The notes: generated from the letters alone by a model not told the origin. DNA of 42,189 nucleotides from an uncultured Nostoc sp. (GCF_937863485.1 NZ_CALMFY010000204.1:1-42189); one strand, 5' to 3'. Numbered from the stretch's first letter, positions 8,032 to 18,031 are shown. A program made the numbers and translations.

Positions 8032-9069
8032 GTGGAAAATACACTTGGGTTAGAGATTATTGAAGTAGTAGAGCAAGCCGCGATCGCATCCGCAAAGTGG
8101 ATGGGTAAAGGCGAAAAAAACATTGCTGACCAAGTAGCAGTGGAAGCTATGCGGGAGCGGATGAATAAAATCTATATGCGCGGTCGCATTGTGATTGGGG
8201 AAGGTGAACGCGACGACGCGCCGATGTTATACATCGGGGAAGAAGTTGGTATTTGTACTCAACCAAATGCCGAAGCTCTCTGTAACCCCGATGAACTAAT
8301 TGAAATTGACATCGCCGTTGACCCCTGTGAAGGTACGAACTTGGTAGCTTATGGACAACCTGGTTCGATGGCTGTGTTGGCGATTTCTGAAAAGGGTGGA
8401 TTATTTGCTGCTCCTGACTTTTACATGAAGAAGTTAGCAGCACCTCCCGCAGCTAAGGGCAAGGTAGACATCAACAAGTCAGCCACGGAAAACCTGAAGA
8501 TTCTCTCTGAGGTTTTAGACCGGGGTATTGATGAACTTGTAGTAGTAGTCATGAAGCGCGAACGCCATAACGATTTAATTAAAGAAATCCGTGAGGCTGG
8601 AGCGAGAGTCGCCCTAATTTCAGATGGTGATGTGGGTGCAGCTATAAGCTGTGGTTTTGCTGGAACTAATATCCACGCACTGATGGGTATCGGTGCGGCT
8701 CCTGAAGGTGTAATCTCGGCAGCAGCAATGCGTGCTTTGGGCGGACACTTCCAAGGTCAACTGATTTACGATCCAGCAGTCGTAAAAACAGGTCTGATTG
8801 GAGAAAGCAAAGAAGCTAACCTTGATCGCTTAAAGTCTATGAATATCAATGACCCCGATAAGGTCTATGATGCTCATGAACTAGCATCTGGTAAAACTAT
8901 TCTGTTTGCTGCTAGCGGCATTACCAGTGGTAATCTCATGCAAGGTGTACGTTTCTTCAAGGACGGGGCGAGAACTCAAAGCTTGGTTATTTCCAACCAG
9001 TCGAAAACTGCTCGATTTGTTGACACAATTCACTTGTTTGGTGAACCAAAAGTTCTCCAACTGAACTAA
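8032..9069 (+). CDS. glpX: Class II fructose-1,6-/sedoheptulose-1,7-bisphosphatase
   Basis: A 345-residue GlpX-type phosphatase. In cyanobacteria this enzyme dephosphorylates both fructose 1,6-bisphosphate and sedoheptulose 1,7-bisphosphate and drives ribulose bisphosphate regeneration in the Calvin cycle. Family blocks seen are [41 protein letters not shown] with metal-binding acidic residues, and [10 protein letters not shown]. Start is GTG at 8032; the N-terminus ([17 protein letters not shown]) matches the family. Length is normal. It is monocistronic; after it comes a 10-bp inverted repeat (9104-9113 with 9149-9158) without a T-run, then repeat-rich spacer before hemA. Confidence 0.96.
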   Translation: MENTLGLEIIEVVEQAAIASAKWMGKGEKNIADQVAVEAMRERMNKIYMRGRIVIGEGERDDAPMLYIGEEVGICTQPNAEALCNPDELIEIDIAVDPCEGTNLVAYGQPGSMAVLAISEKGGLFAAPDFYMKKLAAPPAAKGKVDINKSATENLKILSEVLDRGIDELVVVVMKRERHNDLIKEIREAGARVALISDGDVGAAISCGFAGTNIHALMGIGAAPEGVISAAAMRALGGHFQGQLIYDPAVVKTGLIGESKEANLDRLKSMNINDPDKVYDAHELASGKTILFAASGITSGNLMQGVRFFKDGARTQSLVISNQSKTARFVDTIHLFGEPKVLQLN

Positions 9070-9309
9070 TTTTTAGGGAATGGGGAATGTAAAAGTAAAG
9101 ATAAAGCATTTGGAAATAAATCTTTCTATAAAACGGAAAAATATTCACCCAAATGCTTCATCCTTACACTAGTTAGTAGTTAGTATTTAGTGATTAGTTA
9201 TTGTTTATTGATTGGAAAAACTATCAACCAATAAACAAAAATTTCCCATTCCCTATTTCTCACTCAATGCCCGATTGCCAACTACCAATTAGTAACTACG
9301 ATTTAGCAA

Positions 9310-10596
9310 ATGAATATAGCAGTGGTGGGGTTAAGCCATAAAACAGCCCCAGTAGAAGTCCGGGAAAAACTAAGCATTCCAGAACCACAAATTGAAAGTG
9401 CGATCGCTCATCTGGTCAGCTATCCCCATATTGATGAAGTTGCAATTCTTAGCACTTGTAACCGTTTAGAAATCTACATTGTTACCAGTGAAGCAGACCA
9501 AGGTATTCGAGAAGTAACTCAGTTTCTTGCAGAATACAGCAAATTGCCCGCGCTTTCTCTGCGACGACACCTGTTTATGCTGCTGCATGGTGATGCAGTA
9601 ATGCATGTCATGCGAGTAGCGGGTGGTTTAGATAGTCTGGTACTTGGAGAAGGTCAAATTCTGGCTCAGGTGAAGACTACTCACAAACTGGGGCAGCAAT
9701 ATAACGGTATAAAAACCATTTTGAATCGATTATTTAAACAAGCGTTGACAGCTGGTAAGCGGGTTCGCACTGAAACTAGTATTGGTACTGGCGCTGTCTC
9801 TATTAGTTCGGCAGCTGTAGAATTAGCGCAGATAAAAGTGGCAAATTTTGCTGCTTGTCGAGTAGTAATTCTGGGTGCTGGTAAAATGTCGCGGCTGCTC
9901 GTGCAACACCTACTTTCTAAAGGTGCTGTGCAAATTAGTATTGTAAATCGCTCTCGTGAACGTGCCCAAGAATTAGCGAAGCAGTTCCCTCAACAACCTA
10001 TCCAAATTCATCCACTATCGGAAATGATGGCAGTAATTGCCGATAGCGATTTAGTGTTTACAAGTACTTCGGCAACAGAGCCGATACTTGACCGAGCGAA
10101 ATTGGAAATGGTTTTAGAAGTTCAGCGCTCTCTGATGTTATTTGATATTTCTGTGCCGCGTAATGTTCATGCGGATGTGAATGAACTGGCAAATGTGCAG
10201 GCGTTTAATGTGGATGATTTGAAGGCAGTAGTAGCACAAAACTACGAAAGCCGTCGGAAGATTGCACAGGAAGCAGAGCGACTTTTAGAAGAAGAAGTGG
10301 AAGCCTTTGATATTTGGTGGCGTAGTCTAGAAACTGTTACCACTATTAGCTGTCTGCGGAATAAAATCGAAACCATCCGTGAACAAGAATTAGAAAAAGC
10401 TTTGTCGAGATTAGGTTCCGAATTCGCTGAAAAACATCAAGAAGTGATTGAAGCATTAACACGGGGAATTGTCAATAAAATTTTACATGACCCGATGGTA
10501 CAGTTGCGATCGCAGCAAGATGTTGAAGCTAGACGGCACTGTATGCAAACTCTGCAAATGCTGTTCAACCTGGATGCAGGGGAGCAGTTTAGTTAA
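9310..10596 (+). CDS. hemA: Glutamyl-tRNA reductase
   Basis: A 428-residue NADPH-dependent enzyme that reduces glutamyl-tRNA(Glu) to glutamate-1-semialdehyde, the first committed step of chlorophyll, haem and bilin synthesis by the C5 route. The catalytic nucleophile is Cys50 in the signature [24 protein letters not shown] is the next conserved block; the NADPH domain begins VVILGAGKM (about 185-193), and the C-terminal dimerisation helices follow. Start is ATG at 9310 and matches the family ([19 protein letters not shown]). hemB, two steps later, lies 4 kb away on the opposite strand. A terminator-like hairpin follows the stop codon. Confidence 0.98.
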   Translation: MNIAVVGLSHKTAPVEVREKLSIPEPQIESAIAHLVSYPHIDEVAILSTCNRLEIYIVTSEADQGIREVTQFLAEYSKLPALSLRRHLFMLLHGDAVMHVMRVAGGLDSLVLGEGQILAQVKTTHKLGQQYNGIKTILNRLFKQALTAGKRVRTETSIGTGAVSISSAAVELAQIKVANFAACRVVILGAGKMSRLLVQHLLSKGAVQISIVNRSRERAQELAKQFPQQPIQIHPLSEMMAVIADSDLVFTSTSATEPILDRAKLEMVLEVQRSLMLFDISVPRNVHADVNELANVQAFNVDDLKAVVAQNYESRRKIAQEAERLLEEEVEAFDIWWRSLETVTTISCLRNKIETIREQELEKALSRLGSEFAEKHQEVIEALTRGIVNKILHDPMVQLRSQQDVEARRHCMQTLQMLFNLDAGEQFS

Positions 10597-10610
10597 ACTG
10601 AACAACAAAA

Positions 10611-10650
10611 TCCCCGACAACTTTTACGAAGTTGGGGATCTGAGCTTTTT
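10611..10650 (+). terminator. Terminator-like hairpin after hemA
   Basis: TCCCC (10611-10615) and AACTT (10619-10623) pair with AAGTT (10629-10633) and GGGGA (10634-10638), leaving a three-base bulge, and a TTTTT run follows at 10646-10650. It ends directly against the ArsR operator region. Confidence 0.55.
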
Positions 10651-10686
10651 AATTAGATATACTTCTAATTAGATAGATGTCTAATT
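10651..10686. promoter_or_regulatory. Double palindromic operator before the ArsR gene
   Basis: Two perfect inverted repeats of the form AATTAGA-N6-TCTAATT lie in tandem: arms 10651-10657 with 10664-10670, and 10667-10673 with 10680-10686. They share the central AATT (10667-10670). The second ends 11 bp before the ATG of the ArsR-family gene. ArsR repressors bind dyads of this size and usually control their own gene, so autoregulation is the natural reading. The A/T-only flanks could also hold the -10 element. Confidence 0.7.
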
Positions 10687-10697
10687 AAAAGTGAGTT

Positions 10698-11258
10698 ATG
10701 CAACCAGAGCAATTTAACATCTTATTGCGCTTTTTCAAGGCATTAGCAGACGATAGTCGTTTGAAGATTGTAGGTATTTTGGCGAATCAGGAGTGTAGCG
10801 TCGAAGAATTGGCGGTGCTACTGCAACTCAAGGAACCGACGATATCCCATCATTTAGCGAAACTTAAGGAGCTAAATTTGGTAACTGTGCGCCCTGAGGG
10901 TAATAGCCGTCTGTACCAATTGGATAGCGAGGCTTTGCAAAGCATCAGTAAGGAAATTTTCACACTTGAGAAAATAGGATCTTTGATTGAGGATGTGGAT
11001 ACTGAGGCTTGGGAAAGCAAAGTATTGAAAAACTATTTTGAGGGCGAATGTCTCAAAGAAATCCCCGCTAGCCGCAAAAAGCGTCTAGTTATTCTCAAGT
11101 GGTTAGCAAACCAGTTTGAAGTGGGAGTAAACTACCCTGAACGCCTGGTAAATGACATTCTCAAACGCTACCATCCTGATTGCGCTACCCTACGACGAGA
11201 GCTGATTGCTTCCCAGTTAATGCAGCGAGAGAATGGGGTTTATTGGCGGACAACATAG
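10698..11258 (+). CDS. ArsR-family regulator with DUF2087 domain
   Basis: A 186-residue regulator. Residues 5-95 form a winged helix of the ArsR/SmtB type (FFKALADDSRLKIVGILANQ, then recognition helix LKEPTISHHLAKLKEL). Residues about 120-185 match DUF2087 (RKKRLVILKWLANQFE, YPERLVNDILKRYHPDCATLRRELI), often found fused to or next to such helices. The metal-binding ELCVCDL signature of arsenic/zinc sensors is absent (the position reads ECSVEEL), so the inducer is probably not a metal bound at that site. The twin palindromes immediately upstream imply autorepression. No co-directional gene follows; the next is convergent. The regulated partner, other than itself, is unknown. Confidence 0.88.
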   Translation: MQPEQFNILLRFFKALADDSRLKIVGILANQECSVEELAVLLQLKEPTISHHLAKLKELNLVTVRPEGNSRLYQLDSEALQSISKEIFTLEKIGSLIEDVDTEAWESKVLKNYFEGECLKEIPASRKKRLVILKWLANQFEVGVNYPERLVNDILKRYHPDCATLRRELIASQLMQRENGVYWRTT

Positions 11259-11272
11259 ATATGAAAGATGTT

Positions 11273-11986
11273 TCACAAGAGTTGTTCTGGGTTAATTCCC
11301 CGTTCTTGCAGTCGTGTCAATAAATCTTGATATCGTTGGCGTTCTTCCTCCAGTTGTTGGAGAGCTATTTCTTTGGCTTGACGTTCTTGTTCAGCACGTT
11401 GGCGTTCTTGTGTACGTATTTGGTCAAGCTCAACGGGTGTAAGAAATTTATATCCATCAAGGCGATATATTTCTAGAGTTTGTGGAGTAAGTTCAAAGCG
11501 GATTCCCAGACGGGGACTTATCCACCCATGAATCTGGTTAATTTCTTGCAACCAATCTTCTGAGCGCACAAACCCAGTTAATTCATTTCGGTCTGGGTCG
11601 TAAATATAATATTCTTCAACTCCATAGCGTTGATAAAACAGGAGTTTCTTTGCCATTTCTTTAGTTGTATTACCAGGAGATAATATTTCAAATACCACCT
11701 GTGGCGGAATGTTCTCTTCTTCAAATTGCTTGTAAGAACCCCTATCTACCTTGGGTCTACCAAACACTATCAAAGTATCAGGTGCTTGTTTGATGTTAGG
11801 ATTGCCTTCAACTGGATACCAAAATAAATCTCCAGCAATGAATACATCTGATTGCGATGCAAATAAAATTTCTAAATTTTCTTTAATAGTTACTATCCAG
11901 CGAAATTGCTTGGTATTATCCGCCATTGGTTGTCCGTCGCTTTCGGGGTAGATGACCTCAGATGCGGTGTTGGGAGTGATTACCAT
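11273..11986 (-). CDS. Uma2 family protein (PD-(D/E)XK nuclease fold)
   Basis: A protein of the Uma2/DUF820 family, abundant in cyanobacteria and predicted to have a restriction-endonuclease fold; its biological role is unproven. Candidate active-site residues are Asp in QAPDTLIVF, Glu in QVVFEILSP and Lys in AKKLLFYQRYGVEEYYIYDP. A charged coiled coil (EQERQAKEIALQQLEEERQ) ends the protein, as is common in the family. I place the start at ATG 11986, giving 237 residues; the frame is open to 12064, but those extra residues (hydrophobic, then EKAQEWRRN) are not typical of the family. It converges with the ArsR gene with a gap of only 14 bp. Confidence 0.85.
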   Translation of the reverse strand: MVITPNTASEVIYPESDGQPMADNTKQFRWIVTIKENLEILFASQSDVFIAGDLFWYPVEGNPNIKQAPDTLIVFGRPKVDRGSYKQFEEENIPPQVVFEILSPGNTTKEMAKKLLFYQRYGVEEYYIYDPDRNELTGFVRSEDWLQEINQIHGWISPRLGIRFELTPQTLEIYRLDGYKFLTPVELDQIRTQERQRAEQERQAKEIALQQLEEERQRYQDLLTRLQERGINPEQLL

Positions 11987-12148
11987 AATGTTACGCCTCC
12001 ACTCTTGGGCTTTCTCATAGTTTAGGACGGTTCCAAGTGATAATGCGATCGCAAATATGATCAATTAGTCTCGGATTCACCCCAGCGGCTGATTTATCCA
12101 ACAAAATTAGCTTGGAATTGTTTAGCGAGTAGCTACCAAAGTTCTTCA

Positions 12149-12362
12149 CTAAATTTGTGTTTCTTCCTCGGTGAAGATAGGAGGCCACAATTCAGTAACG
12201 GGCAATTCCCAACCGGGAAAAAGTTCTGGTATAGTTAAAATCTCACCATTTTCTAAAAAGGAATATATTTTAATTGACCAATATCACTATCATGTGATGC
12301 AGTATCTAAAAACTGCGGAAAGTCAATGGTCATTTACTGAACTAAAACATGAGTCTGCAACT
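12149..12362 (-). pseudogene. C-terminal remnant of a second Uma2 gene
   Basis: On the minus strand, the last codons read FLENGEILTIPELFPG then WELPVTELWPPIF, a typical Uma2 C-terminus. They stop at 12149. Upstream, a one-base frame change in a T-run near 12270 joins this to DFPQFLDTASHDSDIGQLKY, beyond which the reading frame is lost at the left end of the IS701-type element (12364). The N-terminal half is absent from the window. It is clearly degenerate and was probably truncated by the insertion or a linked deletion. Confidence 0.6.
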
Positions 12363-12363
12363 T

Positions 12364-13820
12364 TATCCCTCTTCTGTCACTTTCCGGGTATTCTGAATAA
12401 AAGAAGAAAAAAAGAAAACCCTGAAAGGTAAGTGGAGCAATGGATGTAGAGTTACAAATCCTGAAACATTTAGCAAGAGATGCTCACCCAACAGTTGCCA
12501 TCATAGATGAATATTGTGCAGAGTATAAAGACCTATTCAAGGAAGTAAGAAATTATGAGTGCTTCAAATATTTACACTTGGGAATCGTATCAACGATAAA
12601 AAGAAAATCATTACCAGAGATAGCGAAGGTAGTAAGTATAAACTCAGCCCAGTCATTACATCATTTTCTAGCGAATTCAAATTGGTCAGTAGATGAATTA
12701 GAACAACGAAGATTAAATAAACGTAAAGATTGCATTGAAGGGTCAGGCAATTACAGTAGTAATAGATGAAACCGGAGATAGAAAAAAAGGTAAAAAAACT
12801 GGGGCAAGTGCTAGACAATATTTAGGAAGCGTGGGAAAAATAGATAATGGAAACGTTTGCAGTCAATGCTTATGGACTTTACTCTAATATAACTTTTCCT
12901 TTAAGTGTAAAAATATTCAAACCAAAAGGGACGCTAAAAGAAGAAGATAAATATAAAAGTAAAATATAATTAGCATCAGAAATTATTACAGAGCTAATTG
13001 AATCAGGGTTCAATATTGAATTAGTACTGGCTGATAGTTTATATGGTGAAAGTAGCCAATTTATTAAAAAACTAGCTGAATATAACTTAGGTTATGTGGT
13101 GTCGATTAGAAGTAATCATGGAGTCTGGCTACCAGCAGGACAAAGCGTTAGGGCAAATAAGTGGTGTAAATTTGAGAGAATATTTAGCAATCAAAAATCG
13201 GAGATAAGATATATTAGGGAAATAATTTATGGTAAAAAAAGAGCCATAACTTACTGGGAAATAACTACTGAGCCAGAGACCATGCCGGAAAATTCTACCT
13301 CCTTCGTGATGACGAATCTGCAAGGTAATCTCAAGAAAATCTTAGGTGACTTATATGGATTAAGAACCTGGGTAGAATATGGGTTTCGACAGTGTAAACA
13401 GGAACTAGGTTGGACAGATTACCGTTTTACTAATTTCCAACATATTGAGAGGTGGTGGAAGATTATTTTTTGTGTTTACACGATGATTAGTTTAAATTCT
13501 CCAGTCTTCTTAAGCTTAAATCAATCTCCTCCACTTGAAACTGAGGTACAAGAAAATAGTAATGTGGATTTTTCTAATCATCCGCAATGGAACCATAAAT
13601 CTGGATGGAAAAATACTTTAAATAATCTGCGTCTCATTATTCAACCACTATTATTATTTTGGTTAATTTATCCCTGGTTAAGTATTTTCCCTAATTCACA
13701 TTTATTGCTGGGATTCAATCATTTAATTGCTGCAATGAATCAATTTAAACCCTCTTATGCTTCTGGATGATTTAGCTTATTTACTACTTGCTTACTCCGG
13801 AGAGTGACAGAAGAGGGATA
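12364..13820 (+). mobile_element. IS701-family insertion sequence (decayed)
   Basis: A 1457-bp element bounded by 24-bp terminal inverted repeats with one mismatch: 12364-12387 and 13797-13820, both beginning TATCCCTCTTCTGTCACT at the outer edge. It carries one broken transposase gene. No target-site duplication is visible (left flank AACTT, right flank CAATA), and the genes on either side are different truncated genes, so the insertion was probably followed by a deletion or recombination between two copies. Confidence 0.85.
12440..13770 (+). pseudogene. IS701-family transposase, frameshifted
   Basis: A DDE transposase in three frames. Frame one covers 12440 to about 12735 (MDVELQILKHLARDAH). 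Frame two covers about 12735-12855 and holds the first catalytic Asp in AITVVIDETGDRKKGKK. Frame three runs to 13770 and holds the second Asp in LVLADSLYGESSQF and the Glu in WVEYGFRQCKQELGW. An in-frame TAA also interrupts frame three at 12967-12969. Two frameshifts plus a nonsense codon mean it cannot make an active enzyme; movement would need a transposase supplied in trans. Confidence 0.85.
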
Positions 13821-14145
13821 CAATAAAATCAGCATTAGCAGCTAAAGCCACAGCGATAATTTTCACATCATCTTGGTCACGCAATTGTGGTACATCTACA
13901 GGAGTAACTGGACTTAATTGTACTAATTGTCGTGTCCTAGAAACTAAAATCTGCACCGTTGCTCCTAGAAACTGGATTTTAGACTGAAGCTTACTTCTTG
14001 CCAATGAGCTTTCTAGTTCACTCAATAAATCTTCAGAAGCAAAGATGGTAATTTGTTGATTTGCTGCCATGATTATTAGCTGTCCGGGAATACCTCCCCA
14101 TAACCATCCTGAAACCCAGACATTGGTATCCAGTACAACCCTCAC
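13792..14145 (-). pseudogene. PIN-domain toxin, truncated by the IS
   Basis: A PIN-family toxin component (predicted metal-dependent ribonuclease) that starts at GTG 14145: MRVVLDTNVWVSGWLWGG, with acidic residues in VLDTN, SEDLLSELE and DQDDVKIIAVALAANAD. The native sequence runs to about NADFIV, then reads into the terminal repeat of the IS701-type element and stops after eight foreign residues (SLFCHSPE) at 13792. The segment that normally carries the last catalytic acid, after NADFIV, is lost, so the toxin is probably inactive. The GTG start overlaps the TGA of the upstream antitoxin gene, a sign of translational coupling. Confidence 0.8.
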
Positions 14146-14401
14146 TCTTTAAACGTTTTTTCCCGTCGCACTTCCTTTACTATCTTGCCAATTTCTTCAA
14201 GAGTAGGTTGATTGGGGTCAGGGCCTAATTCCTCAATTCGGCGAAACCATTCTTTTATGTCTAACTCTTTCTGTATTTTTTTTAAAACAATAGAGTTTTG
14301 TATCAGAAAACCTGATATTCATCGCCAGGACGAAGTTGTGCTTTTATTTCATCTGGCAGTTCTATTTCACCTTTTGGCATTACTTTGATCACAAAATCCA
14401 T
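14142..14401 (-). pseudogene. AbrB/MazE-like antitoxin, frameshifted
   Basis: It starts at ATG 14401: MDFVIKVMPKGEIELPDEIK then AQLRPGDEYQV, a swapped-hairpin AbrB-type DNA-binding domain. One base appears to be missing near 14310; in the next frame the protein continues SIVLKKIQKELDIKEWFRRI and PNQPTLEEIGKIVKEVRRE before TGA at 14142-14144. As written, translation stops after about 32 residues. Both halves look native, so this is one gene with a recent frameshift, or a sequencing error. It overlaps the PIN gene by the GTGA motif, forming a classic type II toxin-antitoxin operon. Confidence 0.7.
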
Positions 14402-14450
14402 AATAGTTCGATTAATGACAGAGTTGTTTCAATACTAGCCAAAATACAAC

Positions 14451-14515
14451 AATCTCACGCCCAGACACCAAAACACAGAAAAAAACTTTGCGCCTTCGCG
14501 CCTTTGCGTGAGATT
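14451..14515. repeat. Inverted repeat around a CGCCTTCGCGCC motif
   Basis: AATCTCACGC (14451-14460) and GCGTGAGATT (14506-14515) are perfect 10-bp arms flanking a spacer that contains TTTGCGCCTTCGCGCCTTTG, a sequence type common between genes in Nostoc. It lies between the antitoxin remnant and hemB. No T-run follows in a position that would make it a convincing terminator. Confidence 0.55.
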
Positions 14516-14545
14516 CATTAAATTCTTACCCTTCAATCGCCCACC

Positions 14546-15526
14546 TTACTTTAACCATCGCGCCGCATCTTTGGCATGATAAGTCAAAATCAAGTCTGCG
14601 CCAGCCCGTTTAAACCCAGTTAAAGTTTCCATAACCACCCGCTCCTCATCAATCCAACCGTTGAGAGCCGCAGCTTTCACCATCGCATACTCACCAGAAA
14701 CATTGTAAGCTGCAACTGGCAAGTTACTCGCTTCCTTCACCCGCCAGATAATGTCCATGTATGCCAAAGCTGGCTTAACCATGAGCATATCAGCACCTTC
14801 AGCGATATCCAATTCAATCTCTTTAATTGCTTCCCTGGCGTTACCTGGGTCCATTTGATAAGTTCTTCTGTCCCCAAATTGCGGTGTCGAGTCTGCTGCA
14901 TCCCGAAATGGGCCATAATAACCCGACGCATACTTAGCAGCATAAGACAAAATCGGCGTATCTTGAAATCCGGCTTCATCCAAACCCACACGAATTGCCT
15001 GGACGAAGCCATCCATCATTCCCGAAGGCGCGATGATATCGGCACCGGCTTTCGCTTGAGAAACTGCTGTTTTCTTCAACAATTCCAGAGTTGGGTCATT
15101 TAAAACTCGTCCTGTTAAATCACCAACTTGCAGATAACCACAATGACCATGACTGGTGTACTCACACAAACAAGTATCAGCAATTACAATCAAATCTGGC
15201 ACTGCTGCTTTTACCGCCGTCGCTGCTTTTTGGACGATACCGCAATCATGCCAAGCGCCAGTGGCATCCACATCTTTATCAGCTGGAATACCAAATAGAA
15301 TAATCGAAGGAATTCCTAAGTCGTAAACTTCTTTTGCTTCTTCGACAATTTTATCTACCGAAAGTTGGTAGACTCCGGGCATCGATTTCACTTCATTAGC
15401 GATTCCCTCACCTGGTACGGCAAATAGTGGGTAAATTAAATCGCTTGTTGTCAAAACAGTTTCACGAACCATCCGGCGCAGTTGGGGATGGGTACGCAGA
15501 CGACGGGGGCGATGTATAGGAAACAT
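14546..15526 (-). CDS. hemB: Delta-aminolevulinic acid dehydratase (porphobilinogen synthase)
   Basis: A 326-residue TIM-barrel enzyme that condenses two 5-aminolevulinate molecules into porphobilinogen. The two Schiff-base lysines are Lys198 (SYAAKYAS) and Lys251 (MVKPALAY). The metal-site loop is [14 protein letters not shown], with Cys119, Cys121 and Cys129, i.e. the zinc-binding type rather than the Asp/Ala magnesium type. Length and start ([11 protein letters not shown]) are normal. The gene is monocistronic, and its 5' region holds a 15-bp tandem repeat. Confidence 0.98.
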   Translation of the reverse strand: MFPIHRPRRLRTHPQLRRMVRETVLTTSDLIYPLFAVPGEGIANEVKSMPGVYQLSVDKIVEEAKEVYDLGIPSIILFGIPADKDVDATGAWHDCGIVQKAATAVKAAVPDLIVIADTCLCEYTSHGHCGYLQVGDLTGRVLNDPTLELLKKTAVSQAKAGADIIAPSGMMDGFVQAIRVGLDEAGFQDTPILSYAAKYASGYYGPFRDAADSTPQFGDRRTYQMDPGNAREAIKEIELDIAEGADMLMVKPALAYMDIIWRVKEASNLPVAAYNVSGEYAMVKAAALNGWIDEERVVMETLTGFKRAGADLILTYHAKDAARWLK

Positions 15527-15897
15527 AAAATTTTATGATGAAAAACAACGCAAATGGACACAAAACAAAGCGTCACAAAAGCAGGCTAAAACTTTCCTGC
15601 CGTCAGACAGACTACAAACAGTGCTTAACTGTCTTTTGCCCTACTCTTAATCAAGCTGTGGGGCAATTTTGTATTTTACAGCTTGCTTGCATTTATCCGA
15701 CGGACTAGAAAAAAAACAACATACTAAGCAATTCACGCATTCAAAATTCACGCATTCAAAATGGTAAGACCCTCTGTTGGTAAAAATCCTGGCTATCTGG
15801 TCTAGAGCAAACTCAAGGCACAACAGCTTAATAGAAAATAACTCACAATTACCAATGCCCCATGCCCTGTTTGGCCAATGCCCAATGTTAATTTCTG
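15527..15897. other. Non-coding gap with a 15-bp tandem repeat
   Basis: This spacer lies between the 5' end of hemB and the 3' end of the DUF4870 gene. ATTCACGCATTCAAA is repeated exactly twice (15731-15745 and 15746-15760). Near 15855-15890 is the CCCTGTTTGGCCAATGCCC type of low-complexity sequence that recurs between genes in this window. No coding or RNA gene was seen. Confidence 0.6.
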
Positions 15898-16257
15898 CTA
15901 AATAAATCGGAAAATGTAGGGATAACGGAAGGGTATATCAGGATTGCTGAAAACTCCGACGAGCGCCCAAATTGTTAATCCCCAGTGCAATAGATATCCC
16001 AGACCGGCTAGTGGCCCCAGCAATAATAGAGGTAACACCAACCAACCGAATAGAAAAAACAGTACTGCCAGAATTGCTCCATAAAACCAGACATTAAAGT
16101 GGAAATTGATGGATTCTTTGGCGTTTTCTTTAACAACAGGATCATCAGATACCAGCAATATGGCAATAGGTATACCTACAGATACCAACGTTGTGCTGAA
16201 AAAAATCGCTCCATGAGACAAGGCAGATAGAAGCTTTCGCTTGTCTGTGTCGTACAT
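15898..16257 (-). CDS. DUF4870 domain membrane protein
   Basis: A 119-residue membrane protein resembling the DUF4870 (Tic20-like) family. An N-terminal segment KLLSALSHGAIFFSTTLVSV leads into a first hydrophobic helix; the family signature VKENAKESINFHFN follows at about 41-54, then two further hydrophobic stretches (about 55-75 and 76-103). The function is unknown. Start is ATG at 16257. It is divergent from prfC, sharing a 124-bp promoter region. Confidence 0.82.
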   Translation of the reverse strand: MYDTDKRKLLSALSHGAIFFSTTLVSVGIPIAILLVSDDPVVKENAKESINFHFNVWFYGAILAVLFFLFGWLVLPLLLLGPLAGLGYLLHWGLTIWALVGVFSNPDIPFRYPYIFRFI

Positions 16258-16381
16258 TCCTTTCTCCTATTTAGTTAGCTTGTTGATTATATTACGACCC
16301 TATCACGAGCATCGTTGTCTTAAGATTAAAAGACTTGCCAGAGTCGAAAAAAATTAAGTTAAGTTACAAACAAATACAGTT

Positions 16382-18031
16382 ATGTCAATTGAACTTCAGT
16401 CTGAACTTCTTCAAGCGGTTGAACTTCGCCGCAACTTTGCGATTATATCTCACCCGGATGCAGGTAAAACTACACTAACAGAAAAGCTACTCCTGTACGG
16501 AGGTGCAATTCATGAAGCTGGCGCGGTCAAAGCGCGACGGGCACAGCGTAAGGCGACCTCTGACTGGATGGCAATGGAACAACAACGGGGCATTTCCATT
16601 ACCTCCACAGTGTTGCAATTTGAATATCAGGACTGTCAAATCAATTTATTAGACACCCCTGGACACCAAGACTTCAGTGAAGATACTTATCGTACCCTTG
16701 CCGCCGCCGATAATGCAGTGATGTTGGTTGATGCGGCAAAAGGTTTGGAAACCCAAACCCGCAAATTGTTTGAAGTTTGTAAGTTGCGGGGTATCCCGAT
16801 CTTTACATTTATCAACAAGCTCGACCGTCCAGGAAGGGAACCTCTAGAACTGTTGGATGAAATTGAACAAGAATTGGGATTGCAAACCTATGCAGTAAAC
16901 TGGCCGATTGGTATGGGCGATCGCTTTAAAGGTGTTTTTGATCGACACAAGCAACAAATTCATCTGTTTGAACGCAGCGCCCACGGCAGCCGAGAAGCCC
17001 GTGATACGATCATAGAATTAGGTGATCCGAGAATAGAAGAGCAGCTAGAACAAGACCTCTACTACCAACTGAAAAATGATTTAGAACTGTTAGAAGGAGT
17101 TGGACCAGAGCTAGATTTGCAGTTGGTACACCAAGGCAAAATGACGCCAGTGTTCTTTGGTAGCGCCATGACTAACTTCGGGGTAGAGTTATTCCTCAAG
17201 TACTTCCTCGACTATGCCCTTAAACCCGGTTCTCACTACAGCAGTGTTGGCGAAGTTCCTCCTACATACCCGGAGTTTTCGGGGTTTGTCTTCAAACTAC
17301 AAGCGAATATGGACCCGAAGCACCGCGATCGCGTCGCATTTATCCGGGTATGCACTGGTAAGTTTGAAAAAGATATGATGGTGAATCACGCCCGCATTGG
17401 TAAACTCATCCGTCTGTCTCGCCCGCAAAAACTCTTTGCCCAAGAGCGGGAATCGATTGATGTGGCTTATCCTGGCGATGTGATCGGTTTGAACAATCCC
17501 GGTGTTTTTGCGATCGGGGATACAATTTACACGGGACAAAAGCTCGAATATGAGGGGATTCCGTATTTCTCGCCGGAACTGTTTGCGACTCTCAGGAATC
17601 CCAACCCCTCGAAGTCTAAACAATTCCAAAAAGGCGTTGCGGAATTGCGAGAAGAAGGTGCTGTGCAGATTATGTATTCAACTGATGAAGCCAAGCGCGA
17701 TCCAATTTTGGCGGCGGTGGGTCAGTTGCAATTCGAGGTGGTACAGTTTCGCTTACAAAACGAGTATGGTGTAGAAACCTTACTAGAGTTATTGCCCTAC
17801 AGTGTCGCCCGTTGGGTTGAGGGTGGTTGGGAAGCATTAGAACAGGTGGGACGGATATTCAATACCACTACAGTTAAAGACAGCATGGGACGCCCAGTGT
17901 TGCTATTCCGGAATGAATGGAATTGTCAACAGTTACTTGGCGACCATCCAGAGTTAAAATTAAGCGCGTTGGCAAAGCCCGCCGTAGGCATCGCTCCAGT
18001 ATTTTCTAGTCAACAACCAGTGGAGGAATAA
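16382..18031 (+). CDS. prfC: Peptide chain release factor 3
   Basis: A 549-residue translational GTPase that removes RF1/RF2 from the ribosome after peptide release. G motifs: SHPDAGKT (23-30), RGISITSTV in switch I, DTPGHQD (91-97), NKLD (145-148). The EF-G-like domains II and III follow. Start is ATG at 16382. The extreme C-terminus reads [15 protein letters not shown] then SSQQPVEE; the codons for KPAVGIA coincide with a copy of the dispersed repeat seen elsewhere in the window, so the tail may be a repeat-derived extension. The gene appears monocistronic. Confidence 0.96.
   Translation: MSIELQSELLQAVELRRNFAIISHPDAGKTTLTEKLLLYGGAIHEAGAVKARRAQRKATSDWMAMEQQRGISITSTVLQFEYQDCQINLLDTPGHQDFSEDTYRTLAAADNAVMLVDAAKGLETQTRKLFEVCKLRGIPIFTFINKLDRPGREPLELLDEIEQELGLQTYAVNWPIGMGDRFKGVFDRHKQQIHLFERSAHGSREARDTIIELGDPRIEEQLEQDLYYQLKNDLELLEGVGPELDLQLVHQGKMTPVFFGSAMTNFGVELFLKYFLDYALKPGSHYSSVGEVPPTYPEFSGFVFKLQANMDPKHRDRVAFIRVCTGKFEKDMMVNHARIGKLIRLSRPQKLFAQERESIDVAYPGDVIGLNNPGVFAIGDTIYTGQKLEYEGIPYFSPELFATLRNPNPSKSKQFQKGVAELREEGAVQIMYSTDEAKRDPILAAVGQLQFEVVQFRLQNEYGVETLLELLPYSVARWVEGGWEALEQVGRIFNTTTVKDSMGRPVLLFRNEWNCQQLLGDHPELKLSALAKPAVGIAPVFSSQQPVEE
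17977..17994 (-). repeat. Dispersed GC-rich repeat inside prfC
   Basis: GCCCGCCGTAGGCATCGC is the complement of the core of the dispersed repeat at 22113-22141. Here it is in frame and encodes PAVGIA near the end of RF3. Confidence 0.65.

Noticed and set aside
12171..12431. 86-codon plus-strand frame at the left end of the IS701-type element
   Set aside because: It is antisense to the Uma2 remnant and runs through the IS terminal repeat; the opposite strand gives recognisable protein sequence.
14336..14521. 61-codon plus-strand frame
   Set aside because: It is antisense to the antitoxin gene and continues through an intergenic inverted repeat.
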